From Flavobacteriales bacterium (GTDB taxonomy: Bacteria > Bacteroidota > Bacteroidia > Flavobacteriales_D > Sanyastnellaceae), in contig JAIBBG010000031.1 of the NCBI GenBank assembly GCA_019694805.1, positions 1 through 37,426 of the forward strand: DNA of 37,426 nucleotides. The letters are read 5' to 3'. The translations under genes were made by a program, and so were the position numbers. Positions 1 through 9,301 of the stretch are shown here, one piece after another. Position 1 is the first letter of the stretch; the number at the start of each line of letters is the position of its first letter. A model generated the notes under the pieces. That model was given only the letters and a program-made list of their open reading frames with translations. It was not told the DNA's origin and made no database searches.

Positions 1-231
1 CTTACCATCAACAAGCTCAATCATTTCGATACCACGAACCGAAAAGTGACACAATCATTACAACAGTTGAAAGAAGAAGTATCCAAAGTATTGGATGAGA
101 TCAACACCCAAAATGAGCAACAGAAATCAGGGTCATCACCAGCAGCATATATGCTGGTTCGAAATTCGATTTCGCGCACAGCCTCTGTGGTGGAAGAGCA
201 TATCAAACAAACCTTATCTTTACTGAAATAA
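1..231 (+). CDS. 3' end of an unidentified gene (truncated by window edge)
   Basis: The reading frame is open from the first base to a TAA at 229-231, with no ATG in frame; a GTG lies at 46-48. I therefore read it as the last 76 codons of a gene that begins upstream of the window, although a short GTG-started gene cannot be excluded. The visible residues are polar and helix-prone (repeated K, E, Q and L, such as the stretch QLKEEVSKVLDEI), which suggests a coiled coil or helical bundle, possibly regulatory or structural. There is no membrane segment or sorting domain. The next gene starts 16 bases later on the same strand, so the two may be co-transcribed. The family was not recognised. Confidence 0.5.
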   Translation, partial: LTINKLNHFDTTNRKVTQSLQQLKEEVSKVLDEINTQNEQQKSGSSPAAYMLVRNSISRTASVVEEHIKQTLSLLK

Positions 232-247
232 ACATCAGGTCATCGAC

Positions 248-1186
248 ATGAACATCCGGACTTTTCTAATTGCTGCCTTGATCATGGTTACATGTAGCCT
301 GGAACTTTTTGCACAGCGACATACCTATCGCAAAGCTCAACATTACAGGTCTGCTATTCATTTGTTGTATGAAGACGATGAAGAACCTGCGGAAGATTCT
401 ATCCGTGGTCTCGGATTTGGAATCAACCTTGGCGGTTATTTTGGAAGTGCCAAGACAGCGAATTTTTACAATGGAACATGCCCCATTGAAGGATACTTGA
501 ACGAAGCCGCTCAAGTGCGATGCTATACCATTGCCGAACGACTTGATCCATCTGTATTCATTCAAGACGGTGCGTATATCAATAATTATTATGGTTCGCA
601 GAGTTACTTTTTGCCATACGATGCCTATCCAACGAATATGAGGTACAATCCAGCGATGTCGATTGGATTGCAATTGAAATATAACTTTAACAGATATGCA
701 GCTTTAATCCTCAATGTGAATGCGACCAAACTTGTTGCTGCCGGTCAGTTCACCCTACAATTTGTTGGCACACCTGCACAGTTCAACGGACAGTCAGATG
801 TCAGACTATTTTCCATTGCAGGTGGAGAACAGAGAATGAATATCAACCTTGGATACAGACAAGGATGGATGATGGGCAATTTTTCGAATTTCTACATTCA
901 ACTTGGAGGCAGTACACTCTTTACCAAATACACCAAGAATACTGTATTCGTAGCTGACAAAACTTTTGACCTCATCACTTCAGCTCCAGTCATCGGACAA
1001 ACGGCAACAACAGCACAAGCGCAGGCAGGAATTGGTTTTGGTGGATATGCCTCTACCGGAGTAGAATTTTGGGTAGGTCGATATTCATTCGATATCAGCT
1101 TTGGTTTTGCAAGAGAGAAGGTCAAAATATTTTCATATGAAAACAATGTGACCAATAAATGGCTGCAACTCACTTTTGCTATTTGA
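248..1186 (+). CDS. Secreted/outer-membrane beta-barrel-like protein, unknown function
   Basis: The 312-residue protein begins with a clear Sec signal peptide (charged start MNIR, hydrophobic core, cleavage after LFAQ near residue 23). A short acidic linker (EDDEEPAEDS) follows, then a body rich in Gly, Tyr, Phe and Asn with alternating polar and hydrophobic residues, as in the strands of an outer-membrane barrel. Sections such as YNFNRYAALILNVNATKL and the terminal WLQLTFAI resemble barrel strands, and the last residue is hydrophobic. It carries no T9SS sorting domain, which fits a membrane protein rather than T9SS cargo. It is common for Bacteroidota to carry such barrel-like proteins of unknown role. 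Porin, assembly factor or PorT-like protein are all possible; nothing here decides. Confidence 0.7.
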   Translation: MNIRTFLIAALIMVTCSLELFAQRHTYRKAQHYRSAIHLLYEDDEEPAEDSIRGLGFGINLGGYFGSAKTANFYNGTCPIEGYLNEAAQVRCYTIAERLDPSVFIQDGAYINNYYGSQSYFLPYDAYPTNMRYNPAMSIGLQLKYNFNRYAALILNVNATKLVAAGQFTLQFVGTPAQFNGQSDVRLFSIAGGEQRMNINLGYRQGWMMGNFSNFYIQLGGSTLFTKYTKNTVFVADKTFDLITSAPVIGQTATTAQAQAGIGFGGYASTGVEFWVGRYSFDISFGFAREKVKIFSYENNVTNKWLQLTFAI

Positions 1187-1312
1187 GATTCTTCTCGTTG
1201 CTCTTTCGGCCGAGGTGAATACAATGGAAGGTATGGAATATCATGTCGATTACCGTCCTTTCCTATAACCAGTGTTTGGCCATTGATGTGAACATAATCA
1301 AATACCTTTAAC

Positions 1313-2717
1313 ATGAGCAGATCATTCATGTCCATCGTCATTCTATCAACTTTGCTAACCAGCATCAGTCTGGAGGCACAGAAGCAAGCTAACCTGTGGT
1401 ATTTTCCTGATCATTCCGGTCTCGATTTCAGCAGTGGAGAAGCTGTTCTCATCGAAGAGAGTGCCATGCCGTGGGCTGAAGGATGTTCTTCAATTTGCGA
1501 CAGTTCCGGTCAATTGCTCATGTATGCCACTGCGACAAGCGTATGGAATCGTAATCATGAAGTGATGCCATATGGTGATGGATTGCTGGGTGGAAACTCA
1601 TCCACTCAAGGTGCATTGATTGTTCCGAAACCTGAAAGTGATCACATCTTCTATCTGTTTACATTGGATGAATTTCAGCATGATTTGGAATATGGACTTC
1701 GCTATTCATTGATAGATATGTGTTGTGACAATGGTTTGGGCTGTGTCATGTTTGAGCACAAGAACATACTACTACTCGAAGGAGCAGGAGAGAAAATGGC
1801 AGCGACCTATCACAGCAATGGTACGGACATCTGGCTGCTGTCTCGCAAACATTACACCAACGAGTTTCATGCCTTTCTCATTACCGAAGATGGAATTCAA
1901 CCACCTGTGATCAGTGCGATAGGCTGGGAAAATGATCAAGAGTTGGTAGCGAATTCCATAGGGCAAATGAAAATTTCTCCTGATGGAAGTAAAATAGCCA
2001 TGGCTGTCAGCAATCAAGTGCCCCAATGTGATTCAGTTGTTCGATTTTGATTCTTCTTCAGGTAATGTCTCGAATGTGGTGGATTTGCCAACACCAACCA
2101 ACAGTGGTTTTGCATATGGGGTAGCTTTTTCACCTGACAACAGTAAATTATACATTCAAGGGATTCCACCAACGGGACTTGTACAATACGATTTGAGTAG
2201 TGAAAATATCGATGACATCATTGCATCGGAACATCACGTAACTTGGAATGGCCCATACTCCGGTTCCGGTATTCAACTCGCCAACAATGGAAAGATCTAT
2301 GTGTGTCAACCCATACACATTGGTATCATTCATTCGCCAAATCTGGCGGGTGATGCATGCAATTTTGAAGGACAAGCGATAGCGGCCAATTCTTTCTATT
2401 CTCTTCCTGGATTTATTGATTCGTTTCAATACACCAACAACGTTACCCATTGTGAAGTTGGCATGGATGATATGGCATTCAACTTATTTGAAATTTATCC
2501 GAATCCCGTTGATGAATGGACTACGGTAGAAATTCCACCCTTGTTTTACGACGGTGTCATGGAAATTCGAAATGCCATGGGTTTACTGCTGCAGCGATTT
2601 GATATCGCGGGAAGAAGTCAGCTTGAATTCTCGTCCACATCATTCACTTCAGGCATGTATTTCATTCAATTGCATCATGCAGGAAGTACATTAAGCAGCA
2701 GATTCATGATTAAGTGA
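1313..2717 (+). pseudogene. Frameshifted secreted propeller-type protein with T9SS type A sorting domain
   Basis: Two overlapping frames form one protein. The first (1313-2050) has a signal peptide ending near SLEAQ and the WYFPDHSGLDFSSG...EGCSSI...VPKPESD pattern of a family of flavobacterial secreted beta-propeller proteins. The second (about 2022-2717) continues the same fold (IQLFDFDSSSG, FSPDNSKLYIQG) and ends in a type A sorting domain (FEIYPNPVDEW...GMYFIQL...SRFMIK). The break is at CCCC (2021-2024). Dropping one C restores SPDGSKIAMAVSN-QVPNVIQLFDF, the expected propeller blade. A sequencing or assembly indel, a true disabling mutation, or rarely +1 slippage at CCC-C would each explain it. 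If intact, the protein would have about 467 residues and be exported and attached to the surface. Its ligand is unknown. Confidence 0.75.
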
Positions 2718-2745
2718 GGAGTAACAAGAATGCGCCATCCAAGCG

Positions 2746-4098
2746 CTATTCATACTGATTCGCTTGCTGAAGATCATCGATACGGATGTAGCCATGGTGT
2801 TCAGACGAAATGGTAGCGATGATGGAGGCATTCACTTCTGTAGGGGGGAGAATTAACAAAGCAGATTCAATATCCTCTACCGAACAAAGATCCATCGATA
2901 CAAAAGCAAAACCTTTCAATTGACCATTTCTTACAACAATGGCAGAAATTTCATCATCGCTCCTCCCCTCACCTTGAAGTATGTATGAAGGCTCACGTTT
3001 TTCGAGTACACGCAATGCTTCAATCATCACTTTATTGTGATTATCTGGTAATGGTAATTCACGATGAACATCAAACATGGTGAGTCCCAGTAAACGCATG
3101 TCGATATCAAACTCCTTTGAAATTTCCATGAGCCAGTTGCGCGCAGTGTAATGCGAAGGGAAGGTCTTATGGGCGCCAATGATTTTATTGCTCTCCTGTA
3201 TAGCTAGTCTATCGTAGCCTTGTTGATCGTAATAACGAACAACATGGACACGAGGCGTTCTTCTTTTTTGAGCACTGTTATAAGCCGGCCAGTACTTTCT
3301 GATTTCGGCGTCTTCTAACAACAGGGCGATGAGTTCGGTTCCAGTCAATTCAAAAGACACATGAAAGATTTCTTTCATGAAAGCCTGGTTTCTTTTGCTA
3401 TCGGTGTTCGTGGTGAAATGCTGTTTCACCCTTTTGCGCAAATTTTTAGCCTTACCGATGTAGATAGGTTTACCCTTTTCATTGAGTAAATAATAAACAC
3501 CCGGTTTTTCCGGAAGGGCTGCAAATTCCTTTTTATCCAGATTAGGAGGAAGAAAAACATCACCGCTTGCCCTTCCAATCATTTTGTGCACCACATCATC
3601 ACCGATGATGGATAGAGATTTCTGGAAGATTTCATGGGCAGCCCGCGCATCACTCAAGGCTCTGTGAGCAGATTCATTGGTAACACCCAACCAATTGCAA
3701 AGGTTATTCAAACCGTATGAAGGTGCGCCTGGAAAAGCCTTTCTTGCCACCCGCATGGTACAAACCCGCGGCATTTGGAAATTTCGTCCCATGGCATTGA
3801 ATTCAGCTTTGATAAATGAATAATCGAAGTTCACATTGTGGGCAACGAAAACGGCATTTTCAAATATTTCCTCAAGTTCATCCGCAACCTGGCTGAATGT
3901 TGGAGCGGGTTCCAGCATATCATCAGTAATGCCAGTAAGTGAAGTGATAAAATGAGGCAGGCGGATGCCAGGATCAAGTAAAGTTTCAAATTCACGGATG
4001 ATCTTTTCACCATCAAACAACACCACTCCGATTTCGATGATACTATTGCCGGAAGCGTGGCTGCCCGTGGTTTCTATGTCCGTAATGGCGAATAACAT
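2746..4098 (-). CDS. DnaQ-type 3'-5' exonuclease fused to a GIY-YIG (UvrC N-terminal-like) nuclease
   Basis: The 450-residue protein has two nuclease domains. Residues 1-165 form a DEDDh exonuclease like DNA polymerase III epsilon: ExoI DIETTG (D7, E9), ExoII HNVNFDYSF (D92), and ExoIII HRALSDARAA (H145, D150). Residues 198-280 form a GIY-YIG domain like the N-terminal half of UvrC or E. coli Cho: GVYYLL at 200, YIGKAKNLRKRV from 213 (R223), a likely catalytic Glu near 262 in LLLEDAEI, and N274. The C-terminal 170 residues are of unknown fold. Such fusions are known in Bacteroidota and actinobacteria and are usually annotated as exonuclease domain proteins; a role in nucleotide excision repair or related DNA processing is inferred. 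It is cytoplasmic. It converges with the frameshifted gene and diverges from the aminopeptidase gene. Confidence 0.9.
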   Translation of the reverse strand: MLFAITDIETTGSHASGNSIIEIGVVLFDGEKIIREFETLLDPGIRLPHFITSLTGITDDMLEPAPTFSQVADELEEIFENAVFVAHNVNFDYSFIKAEFNAMGRNFQMPRVCTMRVARKAFPGAPSYGLNNLCNWLGVTNESAHRALSDARAAHEIFQKSLSIIGDDVVHKMIGRASGDVFLPPNLDKKEFAALPEKPGVYYLLNEKGKPIYIGKAKNLRKRVKQHFTTNTDSKRNQAFMKEIFHVSFELTGTELIALLLEDAEIRKYWPAYNSAQKRRTPRVHVVRYYDQQGYDRLAIQESNKIIGAHKTFPSHYTARNWLMEISKEFDIDMRLLGLTMFDVHRELPLPDNHNKVMIEALRVLEKREPSYILQGEGRSDDEISAIVVRNGQLKGFAFVSMDLCSVEDIESALLILPPTEVNASIIATISSEHHGYIRIDDLQQANQYE

Positions 4099-4230
4099 GG
4101 AAACGCAAATTAAGGAGAAAAGTCAAGAACGTTGAGTCAGGAATTGGATAATTTTCCATGTTCAATGACCTTCAATAATCCGCGGTTTTTGCACTTTGGG
4201 CAAGCTCAACAGTTCACCTATTTTTACCCT

Positions 4231-6678
4231 ATGAAAATTATTTTCTCTATTCTGTTTTCCCTACTCGCGATGCTGTCATGGTCCCAACCAGGAAGTCGTC
4301 ATGGATGTCATCATTACCATAATCGCGACAAAAGCAAATACAAATATGAGTTGACGGCTCAGGAGAAGGTATTGCTCAATGCCAGTATTGCCCGAAGCGA
4401 CACCTTCGACATCCTATCATACACCATTCATCTTGATGTAACGGATGTTACCAATCACATGATATCTGCAAGTACCACAGTCAAATTTCGTCCATTGATG
4501 GAGAATCAATCCATCATCAGGTTTGATCTGATGCAAATGACGATTGATTCAGTTCAAGGCGCTACAGGTAATCTATTGTATAGTTACACCGACGACAAAC
4601 TGACTGTTGCGCTGGAGAACATTCCGGCGCTCGATGACAGTTTAGAAATTACAGTACACTATCACGGAGTACCTTATCAGGATCCGGTTTGGGGAGGATT
4701 TTATTTTGAGAGCGGATATGTCTACAATCTCGGTATAGGACTCTCCACCATTCCGCCCAATTTTGGTAGAGTATGGTATCCCTGCTTCGATTCATTTGTT
4801 GAAAGAGCTACATACGAGTATCATGTGAAGAGCGCAGGCACATACAGGGCGCATTGTCAGGGATCATTTTTAGGAGAGACAACTTTAGCGGGAGATACAG
4901 TGATCAGGTCCTTTGCTTTCGATCAAGCCATACCGACGCACCTCAGCGCGGTGGCTGTAGCAGCGTATGTAGATCATGACTATGTGCATACAGGAGCCAA
5001 TGGTGATATACCCGTGCGCCTGACAGCGAAAAGTGCCAACATGAGCAATATGCAAAACGTGATGCAAAACCTCGGAGAAGCCATAGATGCATGCGAATAT
5101 TGGTACGGACCATATGCTTGGGAACGTGTTGGCTATATCCTTACAACAGATGGAGCACTTGAAATACCAACCAATATCGCATATCCGCAATACATGGTTA
5201 CTCAAAGTATTGGTTCAAACAATGGACTATTGGCGCATGAACTTGGCCATCACTGGTGGGGAGATATTGTAACGCCACATAACCACAATGACATGTGGTT
5301 AAAAGAAGGGCCAGCTGAATACTCATCGCACCTTATGGTGGAATGGATGGATGGGCAAAGCGAATTCATTGAAACTGTCAAAAACAATCATCTCGATGTG
5401 TTGGAGAATGCGCATTTGGATGACGCCGGATTCTGGCCGCTTTCTCCCATGCCTGATGAATGGATCTATGGCACACACACCTATTACAAAGGAGCAAGTG
5501 TGATGCACAACCTACGTGCATATATGGGCGATGAATTATTCCGCCAAGGGATGACGGGTGTGCAACAGAATTATGCCTATCAGGATGTGACACCGGAAGA
5601 ATTCCGCGATGCTCTGGAAGCAGAGTCGGGAGTTGATCTCGATGACTTCTTTGCAGATCAGGTTTTCAATCCTGGCTTTTCTGTTTGTGTGGTTGATTCT
5701 TTTCATGTCACTCAAGACGGCGAACAATACAATATTAATTTACATATACAACAGAAGTTGAGAGAGTGTCCGCAGTACTATCATCACATTCCTTTGGATT
5801 TGACGATCGTAGATGCGAACAACAACAGAGAAGATTATATAGTTGACATCAATGGACAATTTACAACGTTGAATATTGGATCTAATCTCAATCCTGCTAT
5901 GATCATTTTAAACGGTCACAACAGACTCAATCAAGCACGGATGGACCATGAGTTTTGGATTGGGCAAAGCACATCCTTCTTCCCCAATTTGCCATATGTA
6001 GAATTCCGGGTGGAAGATGAAGTTTTGGTTGATTCATCCCTTGTGCGCGTAGAACACATTTGGGCTGCTCCAGACAACAATGATCTTGGAGAAGGCATAT
6101 TTGAAATCAGTGATCAGCACTATTGGATTGTAGATGGACTCTGGAATCCTGGAGATCATTTTTCAGGACGAGCATCATACAACGGTTCTACATCCGACGA
6201 ATTGGATTATGATCTGTACAATGGAGATGAATCAAATGCAGTGTTGCTCTACAGACCCAATTCTTCGGTGCCTTGGCAAATTTGTCCAGATTTTACGCAT
6301 GTTCCAGGTGGATTAACCAACGGAGATGGAAGTTTCAATATCGACACCCTTCGACTTGGACAATACGCTTTTGCCAATGGCGATGCGAGTGTCAATATCC
6401 ATCAAGTAGCTCCCACTGAAGATCAAAACTTTTCCATTTATCCAGTACCCACAAATGATGTGTTGACCATTTCGGGTCATTACCGCGGACATGAAACCGC
6501 ATTGTTTGATGTGTATGGAATGGATGGAAAAATGAGCATGCGCAGTTCTGCAATTGTTCAAGAGCATTACACGAAAAAGTTGAACACTTCCGAACTACCG
6601 GTTGGACCTTACATATTGCGAGTAACCACTGCAGATGGGGAGGTGATTGGTCAAACCCATTTCGAGGTCATCAGGTAA
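4231..6678 (+). CDS. Secreted M1-family zinc aminopeptidase with T9SS type A sorting domain
   Basis: I chose the ATG at 4231 because it opens a signal peptide (MKIIFSILFSLLAMLSWSQ); an in-frame TTG at 4132 would add 33 residues with no signal-like character. The 815-residue protein has the gluzincin site HELGHHWWGD (H336, E337, H340) with the third zinc ligand E359, 19 residues after H340, and a conserved Tyr in YYKGAS (Y418). The usual GAMEN exopeptidase motif reads GALEIPTN (308-315). The N-terminal 200 residues look like the M1 beta-sandwich. A type A sorting domain fills the last 80 residues (FSIYPVPTNDVLTI...GPYILRV...FEVIR). It would be exported by T9SS to cleave N-terminal residues from peptides outside the cell. 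The mature N terminus is rich in His (RHGCHHYH). Confidence 0.92.
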   Translation: MKIIFSILFSLLAMLSWSQPGSRHGCHHYHNRDKSKYKYELTAQEKVLLNASIARSDTFDILSYTIHLDVTDVTNHMISASTTVKFRPLMENQSIIRFDLMQMTIDSVQGATGNLLYSYTDDKLTVALENIPALDDSLEITVHYHGVPYQDPVWGGFYFESGYVYNLGIGLSTIPPNFGRVWYPCFDSFVERATYEYHVKSAGTYRAHCQGSFLGETTLAGDTVIRSFAFDQAIPTHLSAVAVAAYVDHDYVHTGANGDIPVRLTAKSANMSNMQNVMQNLGEAIDACEYWYGPYAWERVGYILTTDGALEIPTNIAYPQYMVTQSIGSNNGLLAHELGHHWWGDIVTPHNHNDMWLKEGPAEYSSHLMVEWMDGQSEFIETVKNNHLDVLENAHLDDAGFWPLSPMPDEWIYGTHTYYKGASVMHNLRAYMGDELFRQGMTGVQQNYAYQDVTPEEFRDALEAESGVDLDDFFADQVFNPGFSVCVVDSFHVTQDGEQYNINLHIQQKLRECPQYYHHIPLDLTIVDANNNREDYIVDINGQFTTLNIGSNLNPAMIILNGHNRLNQARMDHEFWIGQSTSFFPNLPYVEFRVEDEVLVDSSLVRVEHIWAAPDNNDLGEGIFEISDQHYWIVDGLWNPGDHFSGRASYNGSTSDELDYDLYNGDESNAVLLYRPNSSVPWQICPDFTHVPGGLTNGDGSFNIDTLRLGQYAFANGDASVNIHQVAPTEDQNFSIYPVPTNDVLTISGHYRGHETALFDVYGMDGKMSMRSSAIVQEHYTKKLNTSELPVGPYILRVTTADGEVIGQTHFEVIR

Positions 6679-6681
6679 TAC

Positions 6682-6700
6682 CATCATTCACAAAATGATG
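6682..6700. terminator. Weak hairpin between convergent genes
   Basis: CATCATT (6682-6688) and AATGATG (6694-6700) form a perfect 7-bp stem with a 5-base loop. It lies 3 bases after the aminopeptidase stop codon and about 40 bases after the NADH dehydrogenase stop on the other strand. There is no U-tract, so it may be a weak shared terminator or a coincidence. Confidence 0.25.
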
Positions 6701-6741
6701 TGAGCGGCCAACATGAAGACATGATGGCAACAGGTATATCG

Positions 6742-8007
6742 CTACCGTTTGAATGGTCTGATGATGAGTCTCAAGTCGCGCGAGTGACTCAGGTAATTTT
6801 GCGCCCAGCTGATCATCACAACAATTTTGTTGCGGAATCCGATGAGTTTGGCAACATGGACAAACAACCATGCGACCCATGCTATCCAACCATAAAGGTT
6901 AAATCCAGGCAATTCTGTGACTGCTTTATTCCTACCTATGGTCGCCATTGCACCAAGGTTCTTATAATGAAATGCAACAGGCTGTTGTCCGTTTCTGAAG
7001 CGATCGAGATTATCTGCCAGCAAAGCTCCTTGTTGCAATGCGGGTTGCGCCATCATCGGATGGCCGAGAGGATTCTCTTCTGAAATCATAGCTGCACAAT
7101 CACCAATTGCAAAAACCTGATCGAGGCCTTTCACTCTATTGAAAGCATCGACAAGAATTCTACCGCTACTGGTTGATTCTGTTGGCAAACCATCCGGATA
7201 AGCGGCTTTGACACCTGCAGCCCAAATGACCATAGCTGCGCGCAATTTTTCTCCACTTTTGGTGGTGATTTCTTTGCCATCATAGTCCGTAACCCTCGTG
7301 CCAAGCCGGATATCGACTCCCATAGATAAGAGAGCTTCCTGTGCCTTTGCACTTGTCTTTTCAGACATGGCTTTGAGCAACCTGTCGTTGGAATCGAGCA
7401 AGTGAATATCCATGACACGCATATCAAGATCCGGATAGTCTTTTGGAAGAATATCCTTTTTCAATTCAGCGAGAGCGCCGGCAAGTTCAACACCTGTAGG
7501 GCCACCACCCACAATGACAATTCCCATCAGGGAATCCTTATCATCCGCATTGTTGGTGAGCAAAGCCTTTTCCAGGTTCTGCAGCATCAGACTCCGAATA
7601 TCTAATGCCTCCGAAATGCTCTTCATGGGCATGCACAACTGTTCAAGTTGTTTATTGCCAAAAAAGTTTGTTGTAGCCCCTGTGGCAATGACAAGATAAT
7701 CATATGGTAGTGTTCCAATGTCCGTATTGACGGTTCTCGCACTGGTATCAATGCGCAATACATTGGCCATTCGAAAATAGTAGTCACTGTATTTGCTGAA
7801 TATCTTTCGAAACGGATATGCAATGCTTCCAGGCTCCAGACCAGCGGTGGCAACTTGATAGAACAACGGCTGAAATGCGTGATAGTTATGTCTATCGAGT
7901 AAAACAACTTGAAAACCTTTGTTGCGAAGACCTTTGGCGAGATTTAAACCTCCGAAACCACCTCCAATGATCACTACACGTTGATTTTTTGCAGAAGGGA
8001 TATTCAT
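6742..8007 (-). CDS. ndh: Type II NADH:quinone oxidoreductase (NDH-2)
   Basis: The 421-residue flavoprotein transfers electrons from NADH to membrane quinone without pumping protons. The FAD-binding Rossmann motif is GGGFGG (15-20), followed by DRHNYHAFQPLFYQVATAGL, a signature of NDH-2. The NADH-binding motif is VGGGPTG (166-172). FAD contact VFAIGDCA is at 298-305. The quinone-site pattern AQPALQQG is at 320-327. The C-terminal part (about 372-402) is hydrophobic and amphipathic (WIAWVAWLFVHVAKLIG), as in family members that sit on the inner face of the membrane. Length is close to the family norm. The gene stands alone between the convergent aminopeptidase and the serine hydrolase gene 87 bases upstream, which runs in the same direction. 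Confidence 0.95.
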   Translation of the reverse strand: MNIPSAKNQRVVIIGGGFGGLNLAKGLRNKGFQVVLLDRHNYHAFQPLFYQVATAGLEPGSIAYPFRKIFSKYSDYYFRMANVLRIDTSARTVNTDIGTLPYDYLVIATGATTNFFGNKQLEQLCMPMKSISEALDIRSLMLQNLEKALLTNNADDKDSLMGIVIVGGGPTGVELAGALAELKKDILPKDYPDLDMRVMDIHLLDSNDRLLKAMSEKTSAKAQEALLSMGVDIRLGTRVTDYDGKEITTKSGEKLRAAMVIWAAGVKAAYPDGLPTESTSSGRILVDAFNRVKGLDQVFAIGDCAAMISEENPLGHPMMAQPALQQGALLADNLDRFRNGQQPVAFHYKNLGAMATIGRNKAVTELPGFNLYGWIAWVAWLFVHVAKLIGFRNKIVVMISWAQNYLSHSRDLRLIIRPFKR

Positions 8008-8094
8008 GCCGTGAAGTTAGTGTGGACATCAAATGGATATCAAAGAAAACAACATTCGAATTCACAATCTTGATGCAAGATACATTCCCTTTGA

Positions 8095-9147
8095 TTACTT
8101 ATCCGCTTTGAGAACAGCGAGTATCAATTTGATCGCAAGTTTGAATGAAGTATCCGGATAAGCCACTTGATTGACAGTACCTGTTATGAATAAGTCCTTT
8201 TCAGGAGAATGATAAGCCAATGCCCCTGATAATCCGGAATGTCCGATCAACGCCGGTACAGCGCCAGTCGGATTAAAAATCCAGGGTAATTTGAAGAGAT
8301 GAATACCGATACCGGAGCGCATGGGGAAAAATATCCTGTTCCAGACTTTTAATGAATCGATCACATTTTTAGGAAAGAAATGTCCCTCGAAAAATGCCGT
8401 AAGGAATTTCATCATATCCGTTGAAGTCGATACCACACCACCATCGGCTCGAAAAGATGTCATGGCTTTGGGGATATCGAGCGGTTTGTTTTTATAGTGA
8501 AGAGACGCCGGCCTTCGATCATTGGGATCTATGTACAAATATGTATCCTGCATGCCGAGCGGGACAAAAATCATCTGCATAAAAACATTGCTTAATGATC
8601 GTTGTGCGATGATTTCAATGATTCTCCCCAACAATTGAAAATTGGTATCTGAATAATGTGCCTTTCCATGTGTATTCGGAGCAAATGGTGGAAGAAGGCT
8701 TTTACTCCGGGCAATACAATCTTCAAAAGTCCATGCGATATCTTCTCCATTCAAAACGGATAACTCAAGGCTTTTACCCTTTTGATTTTTCATTTGAAAA
8801 TAGTCGGGAATTCCGCTTGTATGCGCCAGTAGGTTTCTGACGGTGATTTGATCACTGTAATCGCTGCCTTTGTATACCAGGAGGCCATCCATCACTTCGC
8901 GATTCAGGTATTTATGGATAGGATCATCAAGATTCAATAAACCCAAATGATGATGATGAAGGATCAAAGCCGTGACAAATAATTTCGTGGTACTGGCGAT
9001 AAAGAATTGGCTGTTTACCTGCAAATTGCCGGAGCATGTATGCCATTCTTGATCACGATGCCTGATACAAAAACTGGTACCAAAAACTTTCGATTGATCA
9101 ATGGCTCTTGCTGAAATTTGATCCAGTGTACTTTGAATATTCAACAT
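8095..9147 (-). CDS. Beta-lactamase-fold serine hydrolase (class C / PBP-like)
   Basis: The 350-residue protein has the three class C/esterase-type motifs: the nucleophile motif S52-T-T-K55 (preceded by FFIA), the tyrosine motif Y165-S-D in YSDTNFQLLG, and HSG in the C-terminal IGHSGLSGA. The second motif has Asp where true class C beta-lactamases have Asn (Y-x-N), a change seen in related esterases and peptidases. No signal peptide is visible, so it is probably cytoplasmic or exported by another route. That argues against a classical periplasmic beta-lactamase. Substrate could be a peptide, ester or lactam. A -7 promoter element lies at 9169-9176, close upstream. It is monocistronic or co-transcribed with ndh downstream. 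Confidence 0.85.
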   Translation of the reverse strand: MLNIQSTLDQISARAIDQSKVFGTSFCIRHRDQEWHTCSGNLQVNSQFFIASTTKLFVTALILHHHHLGLLNLDDPIHKYLNREVMDGLLVYKGSDYSDQITVRNLLAHTSGIPDYFQMKNQKGKSLELSVLNGEDIAWTFEDCIARSKSLLPPFAPNTHGKAHYSDTNFQLLGRIIEIIAQRSLSNVFMQMIFVPLGMQDTYLYIDPNDRRPASLHYKNKPLDIPKAMTSFRADGGVVSTSTDMMKFLTAFFEGHFFPKNVIDSLKVWNRIFFPMRSGIGIHLFKLPWIFNPTGAVPALIGHSGLSGALAYHSPEKDLFITGTVNQVAYPDTSFKLAIKLILAVLKADK

Positions 9148-9168
9148 ACCTCATTCACATTATCTATT

Positions 9169-9176
9169 CAAAAATA
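9169..9176 (-). promoter_or_regulatory. -7 element for the serine hydrolase gene
   Basis: On the minus strand the sequence is TATTTTTG, a perfect TAnnTTTG -7 box for the Bacteroidota primary sigma factor. It ends 22 bases before the start codon. No good TTG -33 element lies at the usual distance, so it is only a candidate. Confidence 0.4.
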
Positions 9177-9301
9177 AGGTATGGAAAATTTGAATCTGAG
9201 ACTCATTTAAGGATTAATATCATTGTATCTCTGCCCTGTGCTTGCCCTATTCTCACGAATTGAGTTCACCAGCATCTTCAGTACCGGAATAAAAAGTCAT
9301 A

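Noticed and set aside
898..1365. Antisense open frame across the barrel-like gene
   Set aside because: It overlaps a gene with a signal peptide on the other strand and carries no recognisable motif.
2010..2035. Programmed +1 frameshift at CCC-C in the propeller gene
   Set aside because: No stimulatory structure or slow codon was seen, and a simple indel explains it; kept only as a low-probability alternative.
4132..4230. Longer N terminus for the M1 aminopeptidase from a TTG start
   Set aside because: The extra 33 residues would bury the signal peptide that begins at ATG 4231, so the longer start is unlikely.
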